46,305 bases of DNA, taken from positions 1-46,305 of the forward strand of contig CAMBIM010000003.1 of assembly GCA_945867505.1 (NCBI GenBank), in the 5' to 3' direction. Under the pieces are notes generated by a model. It saw nothing but the letters and a program-made list of their open reading frames with translations. It was not told the origin of the DNA and ran no database searches. The DNA comes from Chitinophaga pinensis (lineage in GTDB: Bacteria; Bacteroidota; Bacteroidia; Chitinophagales; LD1). Shown piece by piece: positions 1-9,704 of this stretch (the stretch's first letter is position 1; each line of letters begins with the position of its first letter). Position numbers and translations under genes: made by a program.

Positions 1-1340
1 CGCAATCACTCGGAACGGTTTTTAGCATTATGTTAATTATGCCAAGTTGGGGTGGAATGATAAACGGATTACTCACATTGCGTGGTGCTTGGGATAAAGT
101 TCGTGATGATGTTGTTCTCAAATTTTATGTAGTAGCCGTTACTGCATACGGTATGGCAACTTTCGAAGGACCAATGCTTTCCATCAAATCGGTAAATGCA
201 GTTTCGCACTATACCGATTGGACTATCGCTCACGTGCATATTGGTGCATTGGGATGGAACGGCTTCCTCACATTCGGAATTCTATTTTGGTTAATACCGC
301 AAATGTATCGCACCACACTTTGGTCAAAGAAGTTAGCGAACATTCACTTCTGGCTAGGAACCCTTGGTATTTTATTCTACGCAGTGCCTATGTATTGGGC
401 AGGCTTTGTTCAAAGTTTTATGTGGAAAGAGTTTACTCCTGAAGGCATTTTGAAGTATCCAAACTTCCTAGAAACGGTTACTGCAATTATGCCGCTTTAC
501 ATGACCCGCGCATTTGGTGGTGGACTTTATTTAGTTGGAACACTCGTAGGTATTTTCAATTTGATAAAAACAATGGGTCAGGGAAATTTCTTGGCTAACG
601 AAGATGCTGAAGCACCGGCTCTTGAAAAGAACTACCAAGCACACGGCACCGAACACTGGCATCGCTGGATTGAACGCAGACCTGTGCAATTACTCGTAGT
701 TGCTTTTGTAATGGTGATTATTGGAGGCGTAATTGAGTTGATTCCAACTTTTTTAATTAAGAGTAATATCCCAACTATCGCCAGTGTAAAACCTTACACT
801 CCGCTAGAATTGCAGGGACGTGATTTGTATATCCGCGAAGGATGTTATGTGTGTCACTCACAAATGATTCGACCTTTCCGCAGCGAAGTAGCGCGTTATG
901 GCGAATACTCAAAGGCCGGTGAGTTTGTTTACGACCATCCTTTCCAATGGGGATCTAAACGCACCGGTCCTGATTTGGCTCGTGAAGGAGGAAAGTATCC
1001 GGATAGCTGGCACTTCAATCACATGGACGACCCGCGCACGATGAGCCCTGGTTCAATCATGCCACCATATCCGCACATGCTTGACCATGATTTGAATATT
1101 TCATTAACCGCGGAAAAAATTCGTGCGATGCAAACACTTGGTGTTCCTTATCCAAAAGGCTACGACAAAATAGCCAATGATGATTTAGAGAAACAGGCAT
1201 TGAAGGTTCAGGCAAGTCTAAAAAAAGACGGAATCAATTGCAGCGAGAAAAAAGAAATAATAGCCATGATAGCTTACCTGCAACGCATAGGCACTGATAT
1301 TAAAGCAGAACCCAAAACAGCAGAGGCAGTTATTAAATAA
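1..1340 (+). CDS. ccoNO: cbb3-type cytochrome c oxidase subunits I/II fusion (CcoN-CcoO), 5' truncated by window edge
   Basis: Frame is open upstream of the listed ATG (QSLGTVFSIML...). CcoN helices with H-rich motifs (HVHIGALGWNGF) run into a CcoO domain with a haem c motif, CYVCH, followed by SQMIRPF. Confidence 0.95.
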   Translation, partial: QSLGTVFSIMLIMPSWGGMINGLLTLRGAWDKVRDDVVLKFYVVAVTAYGMATFEGPMLSIKSVNAVSHYTDWTIAHVHIGALGWNGFLTFGILFWLIPQMYRTTLWSKKLANIHFWLGTLGILFYAVPMYWAGFVQSFMWKEFTPEGILKYPNFLETVTAIMPLYMTRAFGGGLYLVGTLVGIFNLIKTMGQGNFLANEDAEAPALEKNYQAHGTEHWHRWIERRPVQLLVVAFVMVIIGGVIELIPTFLIKSNIPTIASVKPYTPLELQGRDLYIREGCYVCHSQMIRPFRSEVARYGEYSKAGEFVYDHPFQWGSKRTGPDLAREGGKYPDSWHFNHMDDPRTMSPGSIMPPYPHMLDHDLNISLTAEKIRAMQTLGVPYPKGYDKIANDDLEKQALKVQASLKKDGINCSEKKEIIAMIAYLQRIGTDIKAEPKTAEAVIK

Positions 1341-1358
1341 CAACTAAAACAAAGAGCC

Positions 1359-1523
1359 GTGTTTTCATTTTTCAGAAATTATGCAGCTACCATTGATAGT
1401 GTGGATGTATTTCCCAAAGTAGCCCTCTTCATTTTCGTTTTTGTTTTTGCTGCCATGATTTTAATTGCACTAAAAGCCGACAAAAAATATATCGAGGAAA
1501 TTGAACAGTTACCTCTTCAATAA
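1359..1523 (+). CDS. ccoQ: small CcoQ/FixQ-like membrane protein (54 aa, GTG start)
   Basis: Short ORF VFSFFRNYAATIDSVDVFPKVALFIFVFVFAAMILIALKADKKYIEEIEQLPLQ between ccoNO and ccoP: one TM helix, correct position in the operon. Confidence 0.75.
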   Translation: MFSFFRNYAATIDSVDVFPKVALFIFVFVFAAMILIALKADKKYIEEIEQLPLQ

Positions 1524-1549
1524 ATTATAAAACCCAAAAACGAATTGTC

Positions 1550-2677
1550 ATGATAAAATCGTTCAAAAATAATCTACTTCTCTGTGCTGCAATTTTTGCC
1601 AGTACAGTTATATGGGCTCAGGATGCTACACCGGTTGCGGTTTCTGTAACAGGCACTCCAAGTTCCGATAATACGCTGCTTTATCTTCTCATCACCGCTT
1701 GTGCGGTAATGTTGCTGGCTGCATTTTTATTAGGAAATGTTTGGGTTAAACTCGCCAAACTTGCTTTTGACAAGCGTGCAGAGAAAGCAGTCACTGTATT
1801 AATTCTGCTTTTAGCCAGCAATTTTCTTTTCGCACAAGATGCTACACCGGTTGCCGATACTTCATTCAAACTTCCTATGCGGTTAGATTTGATTGTCGGA
1901 ATTTCTGTTTTTGCTATTGAAATGATGGTAGTTCTTTGGATGCTGTTGGGCATACGCAACTTGCTTAAAGAGCTTTCACCTGAAGAAAAGGTAGTGACAA
2001 AACCATTTGCTGTTCAACTGCCGCACATCTTCGATAACATCAATGCCAGTGTTCCTATTGAAAAGGAGCGGGATATTCTACTCGATCATAATTACGATGG
2101 CATTCGCGAGTTAGACAATTCACTTCCTCCTTGGTGGAAATACAGTTTTTATCTTTCTATTATATGGGCATTCTTTTATCTCGCATATTACTATGTAGGT
2201 GGAGGGCCGTCAACACATGATGAATATATTGCCGAAATTCAACAGGCAAAAATTGAGGTAGATGCTTACAATAAAAAGAACGCATTGAACGTAGATGAAA
2301 GCAATGTGAAATATGCCGATGCTATAGGGGTTGCCGAGGGCATGGAAATTTTTAAAACCAATTGCATAGCATGCCACGGGAATGTTGGGGAAGGGAATCA
2401 GGTTGGACCTAACCTTACCGATAATTACTGGATACATGGAGGAACAGCAAACGAACTTTTTAAAACCGTGAAATATGGTTGGCCAGCAAAAGGTATGAAG
2501 AGTTGGGAAACTGATTTGAGTGCAGTGCAGATTAAAAATGTAATCAGCTACATCCATTCTATTCGCGGAACTAACCCGGCAAATGCGAAGGCACCACAGG
2601 GAGATTTATTTACCGAATCAGGTATTGCCAAAACTGATTCAACCTTAGTGGTAGCTACAGACACAACGAAAAAATAA
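1550..2677 (+). CDS. ccoP: cbb3 oxidase cytochrome c subunit CcoP
   Basis: ELDNSLPPWWKYSFYLSIIWAFFYLAYY (CcoP N-terminal domain) and one CIACH haem motif; operon position. Confidence 0.93.
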   Translation: MIKSFKNNLLLCAAIFASTVIWAQDATPVAVSVTGTPSSDNTLLYLLITACAVMLLAAFLLGNVWVKLAKLAFDKRAEKAVTVLILLLASNFLFAQDATPVADTSFKLPMRLDLIVGISVFAIEMMVVLWMLLGIRNLLKELSPEEKVVTKPFAVQLPHIFDNINASVPIEKERDILLDHNYDGIRELDNSLPPWWKYSFYLSIIWAFFYLAYYYVGGGPSTHDEYIAEIQQAKIEVDAYNKKNALNVDESNVKYADAIGVAEGMEIFKTNCIACHGNVGEGNQVGPNLTDNYWIHGGTANELFKTVKYGWPAKGMKSWETDLSAVQIKNVISYIHSIRGTNPANAKAPQGDLFTESGIAKTDSTLVVATDTTKK

Positions 2678-4072
2678 GTGAGCGCGCCTAACGAACTTTT
2701 CAGGGATTCTTTTGGCACGATTACTAAAGATGGTAAACGCAACTGGGTTTTTGCAAAAAAGCCGCACGGAAAGTTTTACAATGGCAGAACCATTGTCAGT
2801 ATAGTTTATCTCCTCGTATTCTTTGCCCTGCCTTGGATAAAAATCCATGACGAGCCGCTTTTTCTTTTCAACATGTTTGAGCGCAAGTTCATTTTGTTTG
2901 GAATGATTTTTTGGCCGCAGGATTTTTTCGTGTTCGCATTAGGCATGCTTACGTTTATTGTTTTCGTAGTTCTTTTTACGGTAGTGTTTGGTAGAATTTT
3001 TTGCGGATGGGTTTGTCCGCAGACTATTTTTATGGAAATGGTTTTCCGCAAAATTGAATACTGGATTGATGGTGATGCCGAAAAACAAAAGCGATTAAGT
3101 GCCATGACGTGGAATGGAGAGAAAATTCTTAAACGTGCAGGAAAATTTGTGGCGTTCTTCACTATGTCATTTGTCATCGCCAACTACTTTTTGTCTTATC
3201 TCATTGGAATGGATGACGTGATGCTTTACATGAAGGAGGGAATTGCCGCACACTTGGCCACCTTTATTCCGCTAATCATCTTCACCTGCACTTTCTTTTT
3301 TGTTTACTGGTGGTTTCGCGAGCAAGCTTGTTTAATTGTTTGCCCTTACGGAAGATTACAAGGTGTAATGCTCGATCCGAATTCAATTGTTGTGGCATAC
3401 GATTATGTACGTGGTGAACCCAGAGGGAAAATTAGCAAAGAAGAAACCGAAAAGAAAGGTGATTGCATTGATTGCTTTGACTGCGTTCGTGTTTGTCCTA
3501 CCGGTATTGATATCCGCAACGGCACACAAATGGAGTGCGTAAACTGCACGGCATGTATTGATGCCTGTGATGCTATCATGACTAAAGTGCATCGCGATAC
3601 CGGTTTAATTCGCTACGCTTCTGAAAACAATATTAAGAAAGGCGAGAAGTTGCACATGACCGTGCGCACCGGTGCCTATATAGGTGTGTTGGTTGTTTTG
3701 ATTGGTGTGCTCACCACACTTTTAGCAACCAGAAAAGATATTCAGGCTACTATTATGCGCGCCCAGGGAATATTATATCAAGACCAACCAGGAAACAAAA
3801 TCAGTAACATTTACAACATCAAACTCATTAATAAAACGCGGAAAGATATTCCTGTTCAATTACGGTTGGAAGATGAAGAAAAATTGCACGGCACCATAAA
3901 AATGGTAGGCAAAGACCTGCACGTTCCAAGCGAATGTATTGGTGACGGAGTATTCTTCGTAATTATGGATAAGAGCGAATTGCATCACCGGAAAAATAAT
4001 ATTGAAATTGGAATTTACACAGGCGATAGAAGAATTCAGGTAGTGAAGACAAATTTTGTAGCACCTAACTAA
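2678..4072 (+). CDS. ccoG: cytochrome c oxidase accessory protein CcoG (4Fe-4S, RdxA/FixG family), GTG start
   Basis: GRIFCGWVCPQTIFMEMVFRKIEYWIDG, CPYGRLQGVMLD, and CIDCFDCVRVCPTGIDIRNGTQMECVNCTACIDAC ferredoxin motifs. Confidence 0.95.
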   Translation: MSAPNELFRDSFGTITKDGKRNWVFAKKPHGKFYNGRTIVSIVYLLVFFALPWIKIHDEPLFLFNMFERKFILFGMIFWPQDFFVFALGMLTFIVFVVLFTVVFGRIFCGWVCPQTIFMEMVFRKIEYWIDGDAEKQKRLSAMTWNGEKILKRAGKFVAFFTMSFVIANYFLSYLIGMDDVMLYMKEGIAAHLATFIPLIIFTCTFFFVYWWFREQACLIVCPYGRLQGVMLDPNSIVVAYDYVRGEPRGKISKEETEKKGDCIDCFDCVRVCPTGIDIRNGTQMECVNCTACIDACDAIMTKVHRDTGLIRYASENNIKKGEKLHMTVRTGAYIGVLVVLIGVLTTLLATRKDIQATIMRAQGILYQDQPGNKISNIYNIKLINKTRKDIPVQLRLEDEEKLHGTIKMVGKDLHVPSECIGDGVFFVIMDKSELHHRKNNIEIGIYTGDRRIQVVKTNFVAPN

Positions 4073-4082
4073 ATAAACGATT

Positions 4083-4529
4083 ATGAAAAATTTAAACTGG
4101 GGCTGGCGGATAGTGATTCTCTACGGAGGGTTTGTGCTAATGATGCTTTTCTTGGTATGGAAAGCAAGTACTGTTAAAGATGATTTAGTATCACCGGATT
4201 ATTACGCTAAAGAGTTAAAATTTCAGGAGCAAGTAGATAAACAAAAAAGAACTCACGCATTGAAAGAGCAACTAAACTGGAATGTAGAAGGCAAAAAAAT
4301 TGCCATTCAGTTTCCAAATGATATGCTTAGCAAAAATGTGAAGGCAGAAATTCTTTTCTACAATGCTTCATCTGCAAAAAGAGATTTTACATTGAGTTGC
4401 TCTCCAGATTCAACCGGCTTATGTCAGGTTAACTCGGATAAACTTCAACACGGTGTTTACGAAATGAAAATTGACTGGAGTGCTGGATGTGTGAGTTACT
4501 ACAACGAAGGCACTATAAATATTCAGTAA
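4083..4529 (+). CDS. ccoH: FixH/CcoH family protein
   Basis: N-terminal TM helix, DDLVSPDYYAKELKFQEQVDKQKR motif typical of FixH; follows ccoG. Confidence 0.85.
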   Translation: MKNLNWGWRIVILYGGFVLMMLFLVWKASTVKDDLVSPDYYAKELKFQEQVDKQKRTHALKEQLNWNVEGKKIAIQFPNDMLSKNVKAEILFYNASSAKRDFTLSCSPDSTGLCQVNSDKLQHGVYEMKIDWSAGCVSYYNEGTINIQ

Positions 4530-5242
4530 TGGAATTCTTAATCGCGGCAATATCACTCGGCTTCCTCGGAAGTTTCCACTGCATAGGCATGTGCGGTCCT
4601 ATTGCTATGGCATTGCCGCTGGGAAGAGAAACTAAATTCAAAAGAGTTACCGGTGGTATAGTTTACAACCTTGGCAGAGTGTTTACGTATGGAGCTTTCG
4701 GCTTGCTCTTTGGTTTACTCGGTAAAGCTTTTGTGGTTGGCGGTTACCAGCAAATTCTATCCATCACTCTTGGTGTAATAATTCTGTTTGGCTTGCTTTT
4801 GCCTTCACGGGCAACATCTTTTTTAGGATTGACGAAAATCATATTGCCAATAGTTACGAAAGTAAAATCTTCGTTGGGTAATTTGTTTAAGCAAAAAAGT
4901 TACGTATCGCTCATTTCTATTGGTGTATTGAACGGATTGCTTCCCTGCGGGTTGGTTTACTTAGGTGTAGCCGGTGCTATTGCCACCGGTGATGCATGGA
5001 AAGGAAGTTTGTTCATGATGGCATTCGGTTTAGGAACTCTACCAGCTATGCTTTTTGTTTCTATGGCATCAAGTGCCATTAGTATTCAATGGAGAAGTAA
5101 AGTAAGAAGAGCAGTGCCGGTGTTTGTAGGAGTAATGGCTTGTGTGTTGATTTTGCGCGGAATGAATTTGGGTATTCCATACGTAAGTCCAGAGTTAAGT
5201 AAAATAGATTGCACGAAACATAATTGCTGTAATAAAAAATAA
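4529..5242 (+). CDS. SafE/TauE-family permease of the cco cluster
   Basis: GFLGSFHCIGMCGPIAMALP ... NGLLPCGLVYLGVAGAIATGD. The ATG at 4529 overlaps the ccoH stop, so the listed start at 4487 is probably too early. Confidence 0.88.
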   Translation: MEFLIAAISLGFLGSFHCIGMCGPIAMALPLGRETKFKRVTGGIVYNLGRVFTYGAFGLLFGLLGKAFVVGGYQQILSITLGVIILFGLLLPSRATSFLGLTKIILPIVTKVKSSLGNLFKQKSYVSLISIGVLNGLLPCGLVYLGVAGAIATGDAWKGSLFMMAFGLGTLPAMLFVSMASSAISIQWRSKVRRAVPVFVGVMACVLILRGMNLGIPYVSPELSKIDCTKHNCCNKK

Positions 5243-5246
5243 AGTC

Positions 5247-5672
5247 ATGGAAATTCTAATCACCGACTCAAGAACGATAAGCGAAGTGCAACGCGACTTC
5301 AGCAGGGTGTTTCCTTTTTTGAAACTCGAGTTTTTTGATGCACCATATAAGGAAGAGAAAGCTCTACCTAAATCTAAAATATTTACACATGATAGTAAGC
5401 TTTCGCTGTGCCGTAAAAAGCATATAGATGGTAAACTGGAAGTTGAAAAAGATGAAAAGGTTAAAGATTTAGAAATGCAGCTTTGGAATACTTTTGGGCT
5501 TTCGGCACAGGTGTTTCGTAAGAGCGGAAATCTTTGGATAGAAACTTCTCTTACCGATAGCTGGACGCTTGAACAACAAAACCGCGAAGGATTAGAAATG
5601 AGTAGCGTGCATAAAAATCCTTATACAGAAGCTGAAGAACAGGATTTGACCGACCGCGATAAGTGGGAGTAG
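5247..5672 (+). CDS. conserved hypothetical protein (141 aa)
   Basis: Complete ORF tightly following the cco cluster on the same strand; no recognisable domain. Confidence 0.7.
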   Translation: MEILITDSRTISEVQRDFSRVFPFLKLEFFDAPYKEEKALPKSKIFTHDSKLSLCRKKHIDGKLEVEKDEKVKDLEMQLWNTFGLSAQVFRKSGNLWIETSLTDSWTLEQQNREGLEMSSVHKNPYTEAEEQDLTDRDKWE

Positions 5673-5673
5673 T

Positions 5674-6079
5674 ATGTCAATAGCTTTGAGAATACTTTCA
5701 AACATCCTTCTCCTCTTTAATGGCATTGGTGCATTTTACGGAAGTGTAAAATTTATAACTGACCCAAGCGGAGCAAGTTTGGGAATGACGGTTTCCTTGC
5801 TGGAGCATTCCCCTTTCCCTAATTATTTTAATTCTCGGAATCATTCTCTTGATTGCAAACGGCATCTTGAGTTTTGTTGTTATCGCTCTAATTCTTTTGA
5901 ACGAAAATATTTATCCATTAGCGATAATTGCAGAAGGTTGTATCCTGTTTTTATGGATAGCTATTCAGGTTATTATGCTGCGAAGTGTAGCAGGTTTACA
6001 TATTACACTTTGGACTGTTGTAGTTTTACTAATATTATCTGGAATTGCACTGAACCGAAAGATGCTCCTCAAAAGATAA
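5674..6079 (+). pseudogene. small multi-TM hypothetical protein interrupted by a frameshift near 5815-5822
   Basis: Frame 1 gives MSIALRILSNILLLFNGIGAFYGSVKFITDPSGASLGMTVSLLEHSPFP, then loses hydrophobic coding character. From about 5818 frame 2 continues as LIILILGIILLIANGILSFVVIALILLNENIYPLAIIAEG... Confidence 0.65.
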
Positions 6080-6080
6080 C

Positions 6081-6818
6081 ATGACCATCATCTTCGCCTT
6101 ACTAGCTCTTCTTGCCGAGATAATAGGAACGGTAGGCGGGTTTGGGTCATCTTTATTTTTTGTTCCCTTAGCAGGATTGTTTTTTGATTTTAAAACCGTT
6201 CTCGGTATTACAGCCGTATTCCATGTTTTTAGCAACCTAAGCAAACTGATATTGTTCCGCAAAACTATTGACTGGAAACTGTCTTTGCTTTTTGGAATTC
6301 CGAGTGTTGCCTTTGTAATTTTGGGAGCGTGGTTGACCAACAAAATTAATTTCCGGTACGATCAATTATTTCTCGCACTCTTTCTCATTTCATTCAGTGC
6401 ATTGCTGCTCTTGAAGCCCGATTTTAAATTGCAGGCGAATAATCTTACCAGCATAACCGGGGGAAGCTTTGCTGGATTTCTTGCAGGTTTTATTGGCACC
6501 GGTGGAGCAATAAGAGGATTGAGTTTAGCAGCTTATAATTTGGAGAAGAGTTTTTTTGTTGGAACATCGGCAGCCATTGATATGGGCGTTGATTTAAGCA
6601 GAAGCGTAATCTATATCAGCAATGATTACCTGAACCCGAAAGATTATTACCTGCTTCCCATATTGTTTGTTGTGTCTGTTATTGGTTCTTATATCGGCAA
6701 GTTGTTGTTATCTAAAATTAATCAGGAACATTTTCGGAAAATCGTTTTGGGTTTAGTACTAGGTGTTGGCATATTTATGTTCGTGCGTAGCAGTATAGAT
6801 TTAACTAAGAATCTTTGA
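6081..6818 (+). CDS. TauE/SafE-family sulfite exporter-like membrane protein
   Basis: Two halves with the G-F-GSSLFFVPL and GFLAGFIGTGGAIRGLSLAAYNL motifs typical of TauE/SafE. Confidence 0.85.
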   Translation: MTIIFALLALLAEIIGTVGGFGSSLFFVPLAGLFFDFKTVLGITAVFHVFSNLSKLILFRKTIDWKLSLLFGIPSVAFVILGAWLTNKINFRYDQLFLALFLISFSALLLLKPDFKLQANNLTSITGGSFAGFLAGFIGTGGAIRGLSLAAYNLEKSFFVGTSAAIDMGVDLSRSVIYISNDYLNPKDYYLLPILFVVSVIGSYIGKLLLSKINQEHFRKIVLGLVLGVGIFMFVRSSIDLTKNL

Positions 6819-6993
6819 TTTAAATTTTTGTTTGCGCACAGGAGCTAAATTTGGAGGGTATCATCTTCGTGCTCCGATATATGACAATTCCAGAATGTAT
6901 AAATCAAGCTATTCATTGATTATTGTCATTCTTTCATTTGACTTAACTCAGCATGACTTACCGTTTTCTCAAGGATATTTGACAAAAGAATAA

Positions 6994-7824
6994 GTGGAAA
7001 ATAATCCAGCCGAAACAACTCCTGCTAAAAAACAATCAGAGCCAATTTGGGTTTCTGTTTTACCTGAAGAATTTCGCGATTTTTTAAATGAGGTTGGTGA
7101 AATAGTGCGATTTGTGATGCGGTTTTTTCGCGAGGTTTTTATGCCTCCTTATGAGTTGAAGGAAATCTTTCACCAGTCGTATGAAATTGGTTATCGCTCA
7201 TTGCCGTTGGTGGCTTTAACCGCATTTATTATTGGTTTGGTTCTCACTTTGCAATCGCGCCCCACATTGGCACGTTTTGGTGCTGAATCGTGGTTGCCTG
7301 CTATGGTAGGTATCAGTATTATACGCGAGATAGGTCCTGTAATTGTGGCGTTAGTATGTGCCGGTAAAATTGGTTCTAGTATTGGTGCCGAGTTGGGTTC
7401 AATGAAGGTGACCGAGCAGATAGATGCAATGGAAGTAAGCGGCACCAACCCGTTTAAATATATTGTGGTTTCGCGCATTATCAGCACTACTTTCATGATT
7501 CCTATTTTAGTAATTATGGGTGATGCTGTTGCGTTAATCGGTTCTTTTATTGCCGTTAAACTCACTAGTGCCATTAGCATTACGCTATTCTTTAATCAGG
7601 TATTTGAAAGCACCGATTTCAGCGATTTTATACCTGCGTTTGTCAAAACATTTTTTTTTGGTTTTGCTATTGGTCTGGTAGGTTGTTACAAAGGCTACAA
7701 TTCGAAAAAAGGAACCGAAGGGGTTGGCGAGTCGGCAAATTCATCTGTGGTGATTGCCTCGTTGCTTGTGTTTATTATTGATTTAATAGCTGTTCAAATC
7801 ACCCAATTTTTCGGGTATTTATAA
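6994..7824 (+). CDS. mlaE: ABC transporter permease MlaE family (GTG start)
   Basis: REVFMPPYELKEIFHQSYEIGYRSLPLVALTAFIIGLVLTLQSRPTLARFGAESWLPAMVGISIIREIGPVIVALVCAGKIGSSIGAELGSMKVTEQIDAMEV. Confidence 0.94.
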   Translation: MENNPAETTPAKKQSEPIWVSVLPEEFRDFLNEVGEIVRFVMRFFREVFMPPYELKEIFHQSYEIGYRSLPLVALTAFIIGLVLTLQSRPTLARFGAESWLPAMVGISIIREIGPVIVALVCAGKIGSSIGAELGSMKVTEQIDAMEVSGTNPFKYIVVSRIISTTFMIPILVIMGDAVALIGSFIAVKLTSAISITLFFNQVFESTDFSDFIPAFVKTFFFGFAIGLVGCYKGYNSKKGTEGVGESANSSVVIASLLVFIIDLIAVQITQFFGYL

Positions 7825-8603
7825 TGGAAACAATTTCAAGAACCAACACAGAAGCGTTGCCGAAATACGGTGAATCTATTATAGAGATATCAAGCCTTTG
7901 TAAATCATTTGGCGATAATTATGTGCTGAACCAATTTAACCTAACGGTAAGGCGCGGAGAAAATGTGGTGGTGCTGGGCAAATCCGGTTGCGGTAAATCG
8001 GTGTTGATTAAATGTGTGGTGGGTTTGTTGAAATATGAAGAAGGTTCATTACAGGTTTTTGGAAAAGAAATTAATTCGCTAAAACAGAAAGAATTGGATG
8101 AAATGCGAGCGCGAATAGGTTTTGTGTTTCAGAGCAGTGCGCTGTATGATAGTATGACGGTTCGCCAAAATCTGGAATTTGCTTTGCGCAGACATGGCAA
8201 AGGAAAAACCAAACAGGAGGTGGATCAGTTGGTAGAAGAAATGTTGGATAATGTGAGTTTGGCAAATGCCATTAACCTAATGCCTTCTGAACTATCGGGC
8301 GGTATGCGTAAACGAATAGGATTGGCGCGTTCCCTTATTTTAAAACCCGAACTAATGCTTTATGATGAACCAACCACCGGTCTCGATCCTATTACTGCAG
8401 AAGAAATAAGCAATATGATGTTGGCTATGCAACATAAATACAATACTTCAAGCATCATTATTTCTCACGATATGCATTGTGCTCGGCTTACAGCTAACCG
8501 CTTGGCAGTAATGATTGACGGAATAAATTATGCCGAAGGAACTTTTGAAGAATTAAGTAAAATGAATGACCCAAAGGTGAATGCATTTTTCAAAAAACAA
8601 TAA
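7824..8603 (+). CDS. mlaF: ABC transporter ATP-binding protein MlaF family
   Basis: Walker A GKSGCGKSVL, signature LSGGMRKRIGLARSL, Walker B LMLYDEPTTGLDP; overlaps the mlaE stop. Confidence 0.94.
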   Translation: METISRTNTEALPKYGESIIEISSLCKSFGDNYVLNQFNLTVRRGENVVVLGKSGCGKSVLIKCVVGLLKYEEGSLQVFGKEINSLKQKELDEMRARIGFVFQSSALYDSMTVRQNLEFALRRHGKGKTKQEVDQLVEEMLDNVSLANAINLMPSELSGGMRKRIGLARSLILKPELMLYDEPTTGLDPITAEEISNMMLAMQHKYNTSSIIISHDMHCARLTANRLAVMIDGINYAEGTFEELSKMNDPKVNAFFKKQ

Positions 8604-8606
8604 ACT

Positions 8607-9569
8607 ATGAACATAGAAACAATAAAGAATATCCGCCTTGGTTTTTTTGTACTTACAGGAACCGCCTTGCTTATTTTGGCCTTGTATTTTATTGGCAGCA
8701 ACAGTAATTTATTCAGTAAAACATTTAAGCTGTATGCAAAATTTGAAACCGTTAATGGACTGAAAAAAGGAAATAATGTACGCTATGGAGGCATTGATGT
8801 AGGCATCATAAAAAATATTGAAATTGTAAACGATACCACTATCCGAGTAGAAATGTCGGTGGAGGCTGACTTAAAAAAAGTGATTAGAAATAACTCAGCT
8901 GCCACCATAGGCACTGACGGATTGATGGGAAATAAACTTATTAATATATCTGCTGGTACGGCTGAGGCGGGTTTAATAAAAGACGGTGAAGAACTGGAAA
9001 GCTTGGCTTCACTAAATACCGATGAGATGCTGCGAACCTTAGATAAAACTAATAGAAACATCCTAGTTATTTCTGCCAACTTGAGAGACATCACCCAGAA
9101 AATTACAGATAGCCGCGGAACGCTTTATACTGTGTTGATGGATACAACTATTGCTGAAGGGTTGCGACATACATTGGGTAACATAGATGTAGTGAGCAAT
9201 AATATTTTGCAAATTTCGGACGACATTAATGATGTGGTATCGGAGGCGAAGAATGGTAAAGGGTTGTTGGGCACTTTGGTAAAAGATACCGTAATGGCTG
9301 AAGACCTTAGCAAAGCTGTTAAGGAGGTACGAACTGCGGGTGAACAAATCAATACTTCGGCCGGTGAGCTTAAAGTGATATTGGAAAAAGTAAATAATGG
9401 CGGAGGCACTCTATCCACTTTAATAAATGATACCACTTCGGCCAATAGTTTAAAACGAAGCCTTATAAATATTGATGCAAGCGCCAAGAAACTGCCCGAC
9501 TTAATGGAAGCGTTAAAGCATAATTTTCTTTTTAAAGGCTACTTTAAAAAGCAAGAAAAAAAGAAGTAG
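8607..9569 (+). CDS. mlaD: MlaD/MCE-domain substrate-binding protein
   Basis: N-terminal TM then MCE domain (VNGLKKGNNVRYGGIDVGIIKNIEIVNDTTIRVEMSVEADLKKVIRNNSAATIGTDGLMGNKLINI). Confidence 0.93.
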   Translation: MNIETIKNIRLGFFVLTGTALLILALYFIGSNSNLFSKTFKLYAKFETVNGLKKGNNVRYGGIDVGIIKNIEIVNDTTIRVEMSVEADLKKVIRNNSAATIGTDGLMGNKLINISAGTAEAGLIKDGEELESLASLNTDEMLRTLDKTNRNILVISANLRDITQKITDSRGTLYTVLMDTTIAEGLRHTLGNIDVVSNNILQISDDINDVVSEAKNGKGLLGTLVKDTVMAEDLSKAVKEVRTAGEQINTSAGELKVILEKVNNGGGTLSTLINDTTSANSLKRSLINIDASAKKLPDLMEALKHNFLFKGYFKKQEKKK

Positions 9570-9704
9570 AATAGCCACAACGTTGAGGCATAAAAAAGGG
9601 CAGAGTATCACTAAAGAGTTTTTTTTGTTGCACACGCTTTTCTCGAAAGAAACATATGCCCATTGGGTTAAACAAGATAACCAACGTAGTCTTCTTAAGA
9701 TATA

